A stretch of DNA of 64,000 nt from Legionella fallonii LLAP-10 (GCF_000953135.1 NZ_LN614827.1:1889001-1953000), one strand, 5' to 3'. Numbered from the stretch's first letter, positions 54,530 to 64,000 are shown. Notes: generated from the letters alone by a model not told the origin. Program-made: numbers and translations.

Positions 54530-55404
54530 TCGTAATGAACCTTTTTTTCAAGATATCGAAATTGTAACAAGGAGATCACTCCTACTATTATCATTAATAA
54601 AACTGATTGTGCCGATGAACTACCTATATCCATTCCGACAAAACCATCTTCATAAACTTTATAAATTAAATTAGTAGTGCTATTGCCTGGCCCACCATGA
54701 GTCATCACTTGAATAATACCGAAGGTATCAAAAAAACCATAAATTAAATTCATAATTAAGAGAAAAAACGACGTAGGTGATAATAAAGGCATAATAATTT
54801 GCCAAAATCGTTTCCAGGACGAAGCACCATCCATAATCGCAGCATCAACTAGACTTTGAGGTACTGCTTTAAGTGCAGCAAAATAAAATAAAAAATTATA
54901 ACTAAACTGTTGCCAACTTGCTGTTAAAATAATTACCAACATCGCTTGCTTTGCATTATTCACATAATCAAAATGAATACCTAAAGAATGTAATAATTGA
55001 GTTAACCAACCTAGAGTTGGATGGCACAAAAAACGCCACAAAATAGCTGCTACAGCTGGAGCTATAGCATAAGGCCAAATTAATAATGATTTATAAATAG
55101 TTTGGCTTTTGGTTCTATTGCTTACCAAAGACGCCATCATGAGTCCCATGCTCATAGTAAGAAAAGTAACACTAATGGCAATAACAAAGGTCACCCAAAC
55201 TGCCTTTGCATAAGCAGGATCAGCAAACAAATCAAAAAAATTAGTCAGCCCGGCAAAATATTGATGCAATCCAAATGAATCTGCATAAAAAAACGACTGT
55301 CTTAGCGCGCTGCAAGCAGGCCAAATAAAAAAAACTATAGTGATAAGGAGTTGTGGAGCTATAAAGAGCCAAGCATAAAGGTTTTGATGATTAAATTTAG
55401 CCAT
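54526..55404 (-). CDS. ugpA: Sugar/glycerol-3-phosphate ABC permease, UgpA type
   Basis: 292 residues. Start LYAWLFIAPQLLITIVFFIWPACSALRQSFF and the EAA loop LKAVPQSLVDAAIMDGASSWKRFWQIIMPLL resemble UgpA; TYGGPGNSTTNLIYKVYEDGF-type end (here MTHGGPGNSTTNL) is characteristic. First gene of the operon; the expected substrate-binding gene ugpB is not adjacent in this window. Confidence 0.9.
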   Translation of the reverse strand: MAKFNHQNLYAWLFIAPQLLITIVFFIWPACSALRQSFFYADSFGLHQYFAGLTNFFDLFADPAYAKAVWVTFVIAISVTFLTMSMGLMMASLVSNRTKSQTIYKSLLIWPYAIAPAVAAILWRFLCHPTLGWLTQLLHSLGIHFDYVNNAKQAMLVIILTASWQQFSYNFLFYFAALKAVPQSLVDAAIMDGASSWKRFWQIIMPLLSPTSFFLLIMNLIYGFFDTFGIIQVMTHGGPGNSTTNLIYKVYEDGFVGMDIGSSSAQSVLLMIIVGVISLLQFRYLEKKVHYE

Positions 55405-55540
55405 TAGCCAACCGAGACTATCTTCAAACGATGATTATATAGCGATTTATCATAATTATGCGAGCGCTATAAACGTTAATGTAGTATAAATAAGTATAAT
55501 TTCAGGTTGTGTTGGGTGTTCTTTATCCTCTTAAGCATTA

Positions 55541-55745
55541 TTGTCATCCAGAGGCAGGAACTTCCAATGAACCTTTATTAAGTTTTAGTTGACAACCAAG
55601 AGCCTACGTGCCGTGACTTGTCCGCGGTATCAAGTAAGTTCAAGGTGAGGCCCCATCTCCTCCTGAATGCCGAGGAAAAGCCGTGACACGTGGGGTTATG
55701 TCATATCAACTAAAACTTAAGGCTAATTGGAAGCGCTGGAGAAAG
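55541..55745. repeat. Structured inverted-repeat element (MITE-like)
   Basis: Perfect 15-base arms TTAAGTTTTAGTTGA (55578-55592) and TCAACTAAAACTTAA (55706-55720), flanked outside by CTTCCAAT (55561-55568) / ATTGGAAG (55726-55733), and inside by GACAACC / GGTTATGTC and CGTGCCGTGAC / GTGACACGTGG. The core is about 110 bases, GC-richer than its surroundings, with CCGTGAC twice. Outer bases CATCCAGAG match the arm of the 14132-14217 element. No open frame. The rest of 55405-55797 contains only the qor promoter region. Confidence 0.65.
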
Positions 55746-55797
55746 GAAGCATCCCACAACGTAGAAGAGTAATTATAATAATTAGGAGAGATACATT

Positions 55798-56763
55798 TTG
55801 CGTTATATACACATAAATAATCCAGGCGTACAAAGCCATTTAGAGATCGTTGAAGGCCCCCCACCCAATTACACTGAAACGCAAATCCTAGTACGCGTCA
55901 AAGCAACGGCACTAAACCGCGCTGATTTAATGCAACGTCAAGGAAAATATCCACCACCTAAAGGGGAGTCCAATGTGCCGGGTCTTGAAATCGCTGGAGA
56001 GGTTGTAGCTGTTGGCAACCACGTAAAACAATTTAAACCAGGAGATAAAGTATACGGCCTAGTCGGTAGCGGTGCTTATGCAGAGTTTTGTTCTGTTGAG
56101 GCCTCCCTCGCTCATCTCATTCCTGATAATTGGAATTATTCTCTTGCTGCAGCATTACCAGAATCGCTAACTACAGTGTATGCCACTATTTTCGATCTCG
56201 GCCATCTTCAAGCCGGACAAACCCTACTAATCCATGGAGCAGGAAGTGGTATTGCTTCTTTAGCGATACAAATGGCAAAACATATTAAAGCAACCGTTAT
56301 TACCACAGTTGGTAATGAAAACAAAATAGACAAAGCATATGCCCTAGGTGCAGATCAAGTCATAGAATACAGAACCAATAATTTCGAGGATTTAATAGAG
56401 AAAGACAGTGTTGATTTGATCCTTGATTTTGTTGGTGGCGATTATTTTAATAGACACATTGGTCTCCTTAAACATCAAGGTAAATTAATCCAAATTGCTT
56501 GTCTTAAAGGACGTACAGGTGAGTGTGATCTAGCCTTACTTATGCATAAAAGATTGCAGGTTATAGGATTTGTTCTTAGGCCGCAAAACTTAGAAGAAAA
56601 AAGCAGGCTCTGGAAATTGGCTCATGAGTATTGGTTTAATATTCTCGCGGATAAAAAAATAACTCCTATTATTGATAGAGAGTATCAATTCGAAGAAATG
56701 GAACAAGCTCAGGAGTATATGCTGTCAGGAGAGCTCTTTGGCAAAATTGTGGTTCATATTTAA
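55798..56763 (+). CDS. NAD(P)H quinone oxidoreductase, PIG3/zeta-crystallin type
   Basis: 321 residues. Medium-chain dehydrogenase without zinc, reducing quinones with NADPH. LNRADLMQRQGKYPPPKGESNVPGLEIAGEV is typical of the PIG3 branch; the nucleotide motif LLIHGAGSGIASLAIQMAK (about 141-159) and LDFVGGDYFNRHIGLLK follow. Starts at TTG 55798, well placed after AGGAGAG; no ATG is available close by. Confidence 0.9.
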   Translation: MRYIHINNPGVQSHLEIVEGPPPNYTETQILVRVKATALNRADLMQRQGKYPPPKGESNVPGLEIAGEVVAVGNHVKQFKPGDKVYGLVGSGAYAEFCSVEASLAHLIPDNWNYSLAAALPESLTTVYATIFDLGHLQAGQTLLIHGAGSGIASLAIQMAKHIKATVITTVGNENKIDKAYALGADQVIEYRTNNFEDLIEKDSVDLILDFVGGDYFNRHIGLLKHQGKLIQIACLKGRTGECDLALLMHKRLQVIGFVLRPQNLEEKSRLWKLAHEYWFNILADKKITPIIDREYQFEEMEQAQEYMLSGELFGKIVVHI

Positions 56764-56831
56764 GTGACGATAGAATAGGTCGAGCCTAAAGCTCATAGTC
56801 GTCAGGTTAAGGGGGGAAGGAGAGAGTAATC

Positions 56832-58259
56832 ATGTCCAAAAGAGAACATTTGTCGAGCCAAGGAACCGACCAACCTCTTAGCTTTTCTCTATTAGGAGAA
56901 CAACTTCTTACTTACAAAAATGGAGCAATAACAGAGCGTAATAAGATACTATTAAATATTATCTCTGCTATACGTAATCTATCTCCGGATGGAGCACCAA
57001 ATAAAGAACTAATTAAAAAATATAAGACATTATGCGAAGCAGCGACCCTGATTAATTATGCTGATGCCTTACGCAGAATGGAGCACCAGGAATATTTTGA
57101 TATTTTAATTGATTTTGCTCGAATGCCTATGTCTGGTGAATTTACCGAACTAAACAATTACTTTGAATTTCACCCAATAACACCACAAATGCGGCTAAAA
57201 TGCTCAATAAAGGAAATACCTCTTCGTATTTGGCAATTATTTCGCGAAGCTCAAGAAGCATATCTGCAAGCCAATGGTAAGACTCATTTATTTCATTTAA
57301 GAGAACTAAACATTAATACCCCTCCCAAAAATCAGTTATACCCTATCCAAATTCAAATGGGTGCTAAGCTTCATAATGAAGCAGTTGATAGAATATCCGT
57401 TGATTCTCAAGGCAGATACCGCTTTGTAAAGCGTTTTGGTTTTTACTTACTGCCCGGTGGTGGCATGGTAGAGCCATCTAATAAAAAACAAACTGATGCC
57501 CTGTTGCTTAAAATGCTTGAAGAACATCTAGAGGAAGAACATGCGAATCTGTATATAAAAGCAACCGCGCTTTACGATGCGATAGATCAAGAGTTATTTA
57601 ATAAAATTCTTTTAGATCTATTAACCAATAGAACAGCCCCCTCTTTCTGCAAACAACTCATCCCCCAATTGAAGATACTCAGCATCGATGAAACTAATAA
57701 TTCCACACGATTAAAAACAATCATCACTCGAATTGATAGAGAAATACGAGCGGCGAAAAAAGACGCGATAAGCAATCAAAATCATCTCAAAACACTCATT
57801 GAACTACGTGCTACGATTCAGGTCAGAACTTTTAAATGTACCTCTCTATTTGCTGAAGCACTGGAATACATTAAAAGAAATACCAAGTGTGTCGACATTC
57901 AGCAATACCTAGATACCCGAGTTTTAGGCGGTTTTCAAATGTCCCATAGTTTTATTATGACCGGCCAACCGTTAGAGGATTGGTTTAAAAATAAATTCAA
58001 TGGCTTGGAGGGACAATTCGGAGATGATATTACTGGTTCAACAACAAAACACCTCACCTTGTTACAAGCAATAACACGATTTAGAACAATTAAATTTTGT
58101 CATTTATTAATTGCTTTAGCCTGCCAAATAGAATGTATCAATAATGGAACATTGAATGAGCAAACTCTATGGAGTCCTGAGCAATTCAAGAAAGCATGTC
58201 AAGAAATTGTTGAGGAAATAACTAAGCTGTTAATACTTCTTCAATCTTCTATAGCATAA
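56832..58259 (+). CDS. Unrecognised 475-residue protein, effector candidate
   Basis: No family recognised. Soluble, predominantly helical, with charged segments (residues about 275-320: IDREIRAAKKDAISNQNHLK), a Gly-rich turn LLPGGGMVEP near 210, and cysteines at about 331 and 343. The tail QEIVEEITKLLILLQSSIA combines a glutamate block with hydrophobic residues as in many Dot/Icm substrates. Strong ribosome site GGAAGGAGAGAG. Codon use and AT content match the other effector-like genes here. Secretion is only inferred. Confidence 0.7.
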   Translation: MSKREHLSSQGTDQPLSFSLLGEQLLTYKNGAITERNKILLNIISAIRNLSPDGAPNKELIKKYKTLCEAATLINYADALRRMEHQEYFDILIDFARMPMSGEFTELNNYFEFHPITPQMRLKCSIKEIPLRIWQLFREAQEAYLQANGKTHLFHLRELNINTPPKNQLYPIQIQMGAKLHNEAVDRISVDSQGRYRFVKRFGFYLLPGGGMVEPSNKKQTDALLLKMLEEHLEEEHANLYIKATALYDAIDQELFNKILLDLLTNRTAPSFCKQLIPQLKILSIDETNNSTRLKTIITRIDREIRAAKKDAISNQNHLKTLIELRATIQVRTFKCTSLFAEALEYIKRNTKCVDIQQYLDTRVLGGFQMSHSFIMTGQPLEDWFKNKFNGLEGQFGDDITGSTTKHLTLLQAITRFRTIKFCHLLIALACQIECINNGTLNEQTLWSPEQFKKACQEIVEEITKLLILLQSSIA

Positions 58260-58332
58260 TTATAGCTCGAGTCATTTTGACCAATCTTGCGTTTACTAAC
58301 TGACATTGGATCAACATTCGCATTATAAGCAA

Positions 58333-59631
58333 TCAATCTTGTACCAAAGATTTCTTTTCTAATCTCAAAGTCCGCTCCAATAATTGAGTGTATATAGGTT
58401 TATTATTCGCTAATTGCACCACGGTAGTAGACGTAATACAGGTAATCATCAGAGGTAAAATCAATGAATAATTTTGAGTCATTTCAACAACTAAAATTAC
58501 CCCTGTAATCGGTGAGCGAACTGTAGCGGCAAATAAAGCCCCCATTCCTGCAATAGCAAACATTCCTGGTTGAATGGACATATCCAGAGTCATCCAATGA
58601 AATAGATGAAATGCGGCAAGGCCCAGTAGTGTACCTAAAGCCAACATAGGAGCAAATATTCCCCCAGGAACACTTGTTGAATAACACATCAATGTAGTAA
58701 AAAAGCGAATAACGAGTAAGAGAAATAAAATGCTAATACTGGGTGATAAGCTGAGCGCCTGATTAATAATTTCATAACCGCCGCCAACGGTCGGCGGATA
58801 TAATCGTGCCAGATACCCTACCAATAATCCTACTAGCAATACGTAGAATAATTTAAACTTTGAGCTAAATTTATCTAATTGCCTCAACGTCCACATTAAC
58901 CCTATATTAAATGCAAGCCCAACAAAACCTACAATGATACCAAAAACAAGAAACAACCAAAGTGAACTTAAGCTGGGTAAATCAAACAGTTGCATTTGAA
59001 TAGCTGGCTGAGCACCGATACAAATATTGAGCGTTATAGTAGCCATCACACAAGTAATCACTACCATTTTAAAATTGGTAAATGAGTAATTAAACTGATT
59101 GCGCATTTCTTCCATAACGAATAATACCCCTGCTAATGGAGCATTAAATGCTGCGGCCAAACCAGCTGCCGAACCTGCCGCTATTAGTGTATCACATCGA
59201 TGTCTGGTCAGTTTAAATAACTCCCCCAACATTGCGCCTAAATTACCGCCCATTTGTATAGTAGGTCCTTCCCTACCCACGACCATTTTGGCAGATATAG
59301 ATAAAATTCCTGAAAAAAATTTAACTGGGATTAACCGCCGCCAAAAGATAGGCCGCACGTGTAATAAAGTTCCTTCAATTTCAGGCACGCCACTTCCCGA
59401 CGCTTCAGGTGCTATATACTGCACCGAAAACCAGGCAATAAAAACCATAAGCATAGAAATAACAGCTGACAACAAACCAGTCGGCCAATTATGCTGATCG
59501 ACAAAGGCATATAAGAAAGACAATCCTCCATTAAGCTTTAATATTGCTATCTGAAATAATGAAGCAATTAAACCTGTGAGTACCCCGAGAAATACAGAAA
59601 TAATGTACAACTTCAGAGTTTTACTTCTCAT
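58333..59631 (-). CDS. clcA: ClC-family chloride channel/antiporter
   Basis: 432 residues with about 10-12 membrane helices. Selectivity and gating motifs: GSGVPEIEG, GREGPTIQMGG with the gating Glu, and GGIFAPMLALG; the inner proton Glu lies in LFVMEEMRNQF, so it is likely a 2Cl-/H+ exchanger like E. coli ClcA, used in extreme acid resistance. No CBS domain. Its start ATG overlaps the trpEG stop by 4 bases. Confidence 0.93.
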   Translation of the reverse strand: MRSKTLKLYIISVFLGVLTGLIASLFQIAILKLNGGLSFLYAFVDQHNWPTGLLSAVISMLMVFIAWFSVQYIAPEASGSGVPEIEGTLLHVRPIFWRRLIPVKFFSGILSISAKMVVGREGPTIQMGGNLGAMLGELFKLTRHRCDTLIAAGSAAGLAAAFNAPLAGVLFVMEEMRNQFNYSFTNFKMVVITCVMATITLNICIGAQPAIQMQLFDLPSLSSLWLFLVFGIIVGFVGLAFNIGLMWTLRQLDKFSSKFKLFYVLLVGLLVGYLARLYPPTVGGGYEIINQALSLSPSISILFLLLVIRFFTTLMCYSTSVPGGIFAPMLALGTLLGLAAFHLFHWMTLDMSIQPGMFAIAGMGALFAATVRSPITGVILVVEMTQNYSLILPLMITCITSTTVVQLANNKPIYTQLLERTLRLEKKSLVQD

Positions 59632-61766
59632 TTTATCATTCCCATCAAATTGGTGATGATTTTCATTCCGGCTTGATTCGGTAAAGACAAAATAGTTTCG
59701 GGATGAAACTGAACAGCATGTATTGGTAAATTTTGATGAGAGACTGCCATAACAATACCATCCTCACTCATCGCCGTAACGGTTAATTCTTTAGGAACCG
59801 TTTTTAACCTGGCATAAAGCGAATGATATCGACCCGCTCTAAATGTTTCACCCAAACCGGAAAAAAGACCATCTGAATCGGATATCTTCATTATTGAAGC
59901 TTTTCCATGCATTGGATAATTAAGCACATCAAGCACCCCACCAAAATACTCAACAATACCTTGGAGTCCTAAACATACGCCAAATAAAGGGATACCTCGA
60001 TTGATAATTTCATCTATAGCTTCTGATAATTTAAAATCACTGGGTTTTCCTGGGCCGGGAGATAATACGACTAAATCATAATGGCTTTCTTTTAAATAAC
60101 TTAATGCCTTATCAAAACGTATAGTGCTAACTTCCGCTCCTGTCTGACGAATATAATTTGCCAAAGTATGCACAAAGGAATCTTGGTGATCGATAAGCAA
60201 AACACGTTTTCCTTTGCCCGTTAAAGGCAAGCTTTCGGTTTCTTTTTTGTTTTTTATTTCCACATTCTGCAACATATCTAAAAAAGCAGATGCTTTGAGA
60301 CGTGTCTCTTGCTCTTCTGCCTCAGGAATGGAATCATAAAGCAAAGTGGCTCCGACACGAAGTTCAGCCACGCCCTTTTCAATACGTACGGTTCTAAGCA
60401 CCAATCCCGTATTCAAATTGCCATCGAAACCAAACCATCCCACTGCTCCTGCATACCATTTGCGTGGTGACTTTTCATGTTGCTCTATAAAATTCATGGC
60501 CCAGAGCTTAGGAGCCCCAGTCACAGTAACCACCCACATATGAGTTAAAAAAGCATCTACAGAGTCAAAACCATCTCGCAAAATACCTTCCACATGGTCG
60601 ACAGTATGAATCAATCGAGAATACATCTCAATTTGACGTCGACCTATTACCTTAACACTGCCTGCCTCACAAATTCTCGACTTATCGTTGCGATCAACAT
60701 CAGTACACATAGTCAATTCAGACTCTTCTTTAGGAGAGTCAAGTAAGGCCTGAATATTTAAAGCATCTTCAATGGCATCGTCACCACGCTTAATTGTGCC
60801 TGAAATAGGGCAAGTTTCTACCCTTTTTCCTTGAACTCGCACATACATTTCAGGCGACGCACCAATTAAATACTCTTCATTACCTAAATTAATAAAAAAG
60901 CCATAGGGTGAAGGATTAATGCGGCGCATTTTGCTAAATAATGCAGAAGGCTGCTCTGTATAATGACTATAAAATGTTTGGCTGGGCACTACTTCAAATA
61001 AATCACCACAAGCAAAACGTTCTTTGGCCTTATTAACCACATTGGCATATTCACCTAACTCATGATCGCCACTTTTATCTGGCTGATTTATTGCTTGATA
61101 AGGTAAATAAACTCCTTCTCTTGCCAATGATTGAGTCGACTTTCCTTGGTACTGAAAATCATAGCGTCTAACGTAAGCTTCTTCCTTACGGTGATTGACA
61201 ATAAAAATTTCATCAGGTAGGTAAAGAACCATATCTCGTTGTTTCGGATCTCGTTCTTTGCACTGTTCTAACTGTTCAAATTGATAAATTAGATCGAAGC
61301 CAAAGGCTCCATACAAACCTAAGTGAGAGTCTTCCTCTGATTTAAAAAAGGCAAGCAATAATCGAATAATACTAAATACTGAAGGCTGCTGACTCCTCTC
61401 CTCCTCGCTAAAGACCTGTTGAGAGGGCTTCATTTTAACCTGGCATAACACATTAGTATGGAGCAATAGCTCTAGATTATTTTGGCTAGCTAACAATGGA
61501 TAAATAAACGCTAACAATACTTCTCCGCGCTGATTTAAAGCCTCTAAGCTAATGAGATCTTGTTTGCAAATAATAGCTAATGGCGGATTATAAAATCCTA
61601 AGTCCCAACAGGTATAACGGCCTGGATATTCAAAACTAGAAGCAAAAATAGCGCCCCTTTGAGAATCAATACTCTCGATAAGAAACTTGATACCTTGATG
61701 ATAATCTAAAGACTCTTGAGACGATTCAACATGAACTCCGCCCTGCGTTTTATACTGTTGTAGCAT
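59628..61766 (-). CDS. trpEG: Fused anthranilate synthase TrpE-TrpG
   Basis: 712 residues from ATG 61766. Residues about 1-510 are the chorismate-binding component I (LFEVVPSQTFYSHY, PSPYGFFINLGNEEYLIGASPEMYVRV, CPISGTIKRGDDAIED, VTVTGAPKLWAMNFI); about 520-712 are the class I glutamine amidotransferase (LLIDHQDSFVHTLANYI, GVCLGLQGIVEYFGG with the catalytic Cys, AVQFHPETILS). This is the single-chain form known in rhizobia and some other bacteria; it makes anthranilate from chorismate and glutamine. No trpDCFBA follows; clcA does. The ribosome site is weak, with a GTG three codons earlier. Confidence 0.92.
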   Translation of the reverse strand: MLQQYKTQGGVHVESSQESLDYHQGIKFLIESIDSQRGAIFASSFEYPGRYTCWDLGFYNPPLAIICKQDLISLEALNQRGEVLLAFIYPLLASQNNLELLLHTNVLCQVKMKPSQQVFSEEERSQQPSVFSIIRLLLAFFKSEEDSHLGLYGAFGFDLIYQFEQLEQCKERDPKQRDMVLYLPDEIFIVNHRKEEAYVRRYDFQYQGKSTQSLAREGVYLPYQAINQPDKSGDHELGEYANVVNKAKERFACGDLFEVVPSQTFYSHYTEQPSALFSKMRRINPSPYGFFINLGNEEYLIGASPEMYVRVQGKRVETCPISGTIKRGDDAIEDALNIQALLDSPKEESELTMCTDVDRNDKSRICEAGSVKVIGRRQIEMYSRLIHTVDHVEGILRDGFDSVDAFLTHMWVVTVTGAPKLWAMNFIEQHEKSPRKWYAGAVGWFGFDGNLNTGLVLRTVRIEKGVAELRVGATLLYDSIPEAEEQETRLKASAFLDMLQNVEIKNKKETESLPLTGKGKRVLLIDHQDSFVHTLANYIRQTGAEVSTIRFDKALSYLKESHYDLVVLSPGPGKPSDFKLSEAIDEIINRGIPLFGVCLGLQGIVEYFGGVLDVLNYPMHGKASIMKISDSDGLFSGLGETFRAGRYHSLYARLKTVPKELTVTAMSEDGIVMAVSHQNLPIHAVQFHPETILSLPNQAGMKIITNLMGMIK

Positions 61767-61906
61767 AGATAACACACTCTATTTAATTATTAATAATTGT
61801 TCATCATTCTACTGTAAAACAGTTCTAGCGCAAGAAGGACTCTAATTTTCTTGAGACCCGCCTCACGCTCTCTAATAAAATAATGCAAAGACCACCATAG
61901 AAGCAC

Positions 61907-61934
61907 TTCATTTTTAACATGATCGCTATATAAT
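61907..61934 (+). promoter_or_regulatory. gatC promoter
   Basis: TATAAT at 61929-61934 with a weak TTCATT 16 bases upstream; predicted start near 61941, just before the GGGATG ribosome site of gatC. Confidence 0.55.
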
Positions 61935-61960
61935 GGAACACTTTCTGTTGGGATGCCACC

Positions 61961-62257
61961 ATGACTATTTCTCAAAAAGACTTAGAAAAAATAGCCCGTT
62001 TAGCTTATTTGGATACCGAATCGTCTACTACATCGCAATTAACACAAGATGTCAGTGCCATAATGGATTTTGTAGAGCAATTACGTTCTGCCGATACACA
62101 CGATGTAGCACCTCTTTTCCATCCCTTTGCTTTACATCAACGATTAAGAATAGATGCCGTCACTGAAGAAGAATGCATTCGTGAGCTTGAAGAAATGGCT
62201 CCGTTGTTTGATGACGATTTATATTTAGTGCCTAAAGTCATAGAATCGGATAAATAA
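61961..62257 (+). CDS. gatC: Asp/Glu-tRNA amidotransferase subunit C
   Basis: 98 residues. Stabilises the GatAB complex that converts Glu-tRNA(Gln) and Asp-tRNA(Asn) to the amidated forms. [18 protein letters not shown] and the [11 protein letters not shown] stretch are family features. First gene of gatCAB; TAA 62255-62257 is two bases before gatA. Confidence 0.95.
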   Translation: MTISQKDLEKIARLAYLDTESSTTSQLTQDVSAIMDFVEQLRSADTHDVAPLFHPFALHQRLRIDAVTEEECIRELEEMAPLFDDDLYLVPKVIESDK

Positions 62258-62259
62258 TT

Positions 62260-63711
62260 ATGGAACAACTTACACTGAAACAATTATCTCAGGCCCTGCA
62301 ACAAGGCGAACTCTCCAGTGTTGAATTAACCAAGCATTATATTAGTAAAATCCATGACAATAAGGATCTTAATGCCTTTATCAGCCTTGATGAGGAAAGT
62401 GCATTAGTACGTGCCCAACAAGCAGACGTGGATTTAAAAAAGGGATTAGGTAAGGTATTAACAGGGATTCCTATGGCACTTAAAGATTTATTTTGTACCA
62501 AGGAAATGAAAACGACTTGCGCTTCCAAAATGCTAGCCAATTTTCAGTCCCCCTATGAAGCCACCCTAACCAAAAAATTGAAAGAGCAAGGAGCCATTCT
62601 TTTAGGCAAGACCAATATGGATGAATTTGCCATGGGCTCTGCTAATGAAAATAGTTATTTTGGTGCGGTAAAGAACCCGTGGGATAAAGAACGCGTCCCT
62701 GGCGGGTCTTCAGGTGGCTCCGCAGCAGCCGTTGCAGCGCGACTAATTCCCTTCTCCATAGGTTCAGATACTGGGGGCTCTATACGCCAACCCGCTGCAT
62801 TTTGTGGTATCAGTGGTATTAAACCAACTTATGGTCTCGTTTCTCGTTACGGCATGGTCGCGTTTGCTTCGAGTCTTGATCAGGCGGGCCCCATGGCAAG
62901 AAGTGCCGAAGATCTTGCCGTTATCCTTCAGGCATTAGCTGGTTTTGATCCTCAAGATTCAACGTCAGTGGAGCGCCCTATCCCTGATTATTATGCAGAA
63001 CTAAATAAGCCATTAAATAAACTTCGTATTGGCCTGCCTACCTGTTTCTTTCAACCTCAAGTAGATGATGCAATACAAAAAGCTATACTTGCTGCAGTTA
63101 ATGTGTTTAAGAATCTAGGCGCCGAGATTATTGAAATAGAATTAAAACTCCAACCACTGTGGGTTCCTTGTTATTACGTGGTTGCCTGTGCGGAAGCCTC
63201 TTCGAATCTTTCTCGTTATGATGGATTACGTTTTGGTCATCGTAGTTCTAAGACATCAAATTTAATCGAGCTCATTACCAATTCACGTAGTGAAGGTTTT
63301 GGTATCGAAGTCAAACGCAGAATCCTTACTGGAACCCATGTTTTATCAGCAGGCTATTTTGATGCGTACTACATACAAGCACAAAAAATAAGACGTTTGA
63401 TTCAAACAGAGTTAATTACTCATCTCAATTCAGTAGATGTTATTCTAGGCCCTACAACACCAACTACGGCCTTTAAACTAGGTGAAAAAATAGCAGATCC
63501 TATTCAAAATTATTTAGCTGATGTATTTACGGTTGCTGCCAATCTGGCTGGTTTGCCAGCACTATCCATCCCCACAGGGTTTGATGATAATTTACCTATA
63601 GGTTTGCAATTAATGGGAAAACATTTTAGTGAAAGTCATTTACTTAACCTAGCGCATCATTATCAATTACACACCAGCTGGCATTTGGCCAGTCCAAACG
63701 AATACAGGTGA
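62260..63711 (+). CDS. gatA: Asp/Glu-tRNA amidotransferase subunit A
   Basis: 483 residues. Amidase-signature enzyme that releases ammonia from glutamine: catalytic Lys in [13 protein letters not shown], cis-Ser and Ser nucleophile in [17 protein letters not shown] and [41 protein letters not shown] follows. Full length. Confidence 0.97.
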   Translation: MEQLTLKQLSQALQQGELSSVELTKHYISKIHDNKDLNAFISLDEESALVRAQQADVDLKKGLGKVLTGIPMALKDLFCTKEMKTTCASKMLANFQSPYEATLTKKLKEQGAILLGKTNMDEFAMGSANENSYFGAVKNPWDKERVPGGSSGGSAAAVAARLIPFSIGSDTGGSIRQPAAFCGISGIKPTYGLVSRYGMVAFASSLDQAGPMARSAEDLAVILQALAGFDPQDSTSVERPIPDYYAELNKPLNKLRIGLPTCFFQPQVDDAIQKAILAAVNVFKNLGAEIIEIELKLQPLWVPCYYVVACAEASSNLSRYDGLRFGHRSSKTSNLIELITNSRSEGFGIEVKRRILTGTHVLSAGYFDAYYIQAQKIRRLIQTELITHLNSVDVILGPTTPTTAFKLGEKIADPIQNYLADVFTVAANLAGLPALSIPTGFDDNLPIGLQLMGKHFSESHLLNLAHHYQLHTSWHLASPNEYR

Positions 63712-63714
63712 TTT

Positions 63715-64000
63715 ATGGAATGGGATACTGTCATTGGTCTTGAGGTTCATGCTCAATTAAAAACAAAATCTAAACTTTTTTCTGGTGCATCAACCGCCTA
63801 CGGTGCTTCACCAAACTCACAGACCTGCTTTATCGATGCGGGCTTACCTGGGGTATTACCCGTCTTAAATCAGCAAGCAGTTGTTATGGCGATTCAATTG
63901 GGTATCGCAATTCATGCAGATATCAATGATCTCTCGGTGTTTGAACGAAAAAATTATTTTTATCCTGATTTACCTAAAGGTTATCAAATCAGCCAATTTC
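63715..64000 (+). CDS. gatB: Asp/Glu-tRNA amidotransferase subunit B (5' part)
   Basis: [20 protein letters not shown] start, three bases after gatA, with [21 protein letters not shown] and [15 protein letters not shown] visible before the window ends. About 95 of roughly 475 residues are present. It transfers ammonia to the tRNA-bound acid. Confidence 0.95.
   Translation, partial: MEWDTVIGLEVHAQLKTKSKLFSGASTAYGASPNSQTCFIDAGLPGVLPVLNQQAVVMAIQLGIAIHADINDLSVFERKNYFYPDLPKGYQISQF

Noticed and set aside
61790-61975. Possible trp leader peptide with LLWWS upstream of trpEG
   Set aside because: Tandem Trp codons are suggestive, but there is no terminator hairpin with T-tract, the frame runs nearly to trpEG, and its start would overlap the divergent gatC promoter. 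Worth only a passing check.

Overview
The window is an AT-rich gammaproteobacterial chromosome segment, almost certainly from a Legionella species. It combines ordinary housekeeping operons with eukaryotic-like genes typical of Dot/Icm effectors: a SET-ankyrin protein of the LegAS4/RomA type, a Rab-like GTPase, and large coiled-coil or repeat proteins with acidic C-termini. The run tsf/rpsB, SET-ankyrin gene, map, glnD, guaAB, minDE resembles, from memory, the neighbourhood of lpg1718 in L. pneumophila. I see no tRNA, rRNA, insertion sequence, prophage or CRISPR array.

Layout. 1-2.6 kb: the tail of an unknown gene, a D-2-hydroxyacid dehydrogenase, a GGA-rich sRNA of the RsmY/RsmZ kind behind a perfect LetA-type palindrome, DnaA-box-like sites, and a ProQ/FinO-domain protein. 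2.8-7.5 kb: ubiG, a uracil-DNA-glycosylase-like gene lacking the catalytic Asp, a membrane-anchored Rab-like GTPase, and malic enzyme. 8-14.1 kb: three consecutive large effector-like genes (fifteen 20-residue repeats; a CX5R phosphatase-like motif; a His-rich coiled coil with membrane segments). 14.3-20.2 kb: arginine succinyltransferase catabolism (M20 hydrolase, astA, astD, astB, spermidine-synthase-like gene). 20.3-23.4 kb: rpsB-tsf-pyrH-frr with an S2-type leader and an internal attenuator-like hairpin.

23.5-32.9 kb is an accessory stretch: an outer-membrane barrel, a TenA-like remnant, DUF1993, a flavoprotein, a Gly/His-rich exported protein, a 54-residue ORF, a CheD/CNF-fold deamidase candidate, a class C beta-lactamase-like protein and the SET-ankyrin gene. 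33.3-41.7 kb: map-glnD, guaB-guaA-tadA, and minD-minE without minC. 42.2-47.8 kb: a complete leucine operon in the order leuL, leuA-ilvE fusion, leuC, leuD, leuB, with a Leu-rich leader peptide and a strong attenuator. 48.4-55.4 kb: fadE, and a Ugp-type ABC transporter (ugpA-E-C, no ugpB) overlapping a DUF1189-like membrane protein and an alpha/beta hydrolase. 55.8-64 kb: a quinone oxidoreductase, an effector-like ORFan, a fused trpEG overlapping clcA, and gatC-gatA-gatB (gatB cut by the window end).

Intergenic regions carry several families of short palindromic or dispersed repeats. The most rewarding leads are the CsrA-sponge sRNA with its LetA box, the LeuA-IlvE fusion under its own leader attenuator, the CheD-like deamidase candidate, the Rab-like GTPase, and the CX5R protein. 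All family assignments are by eye; no database search was run.
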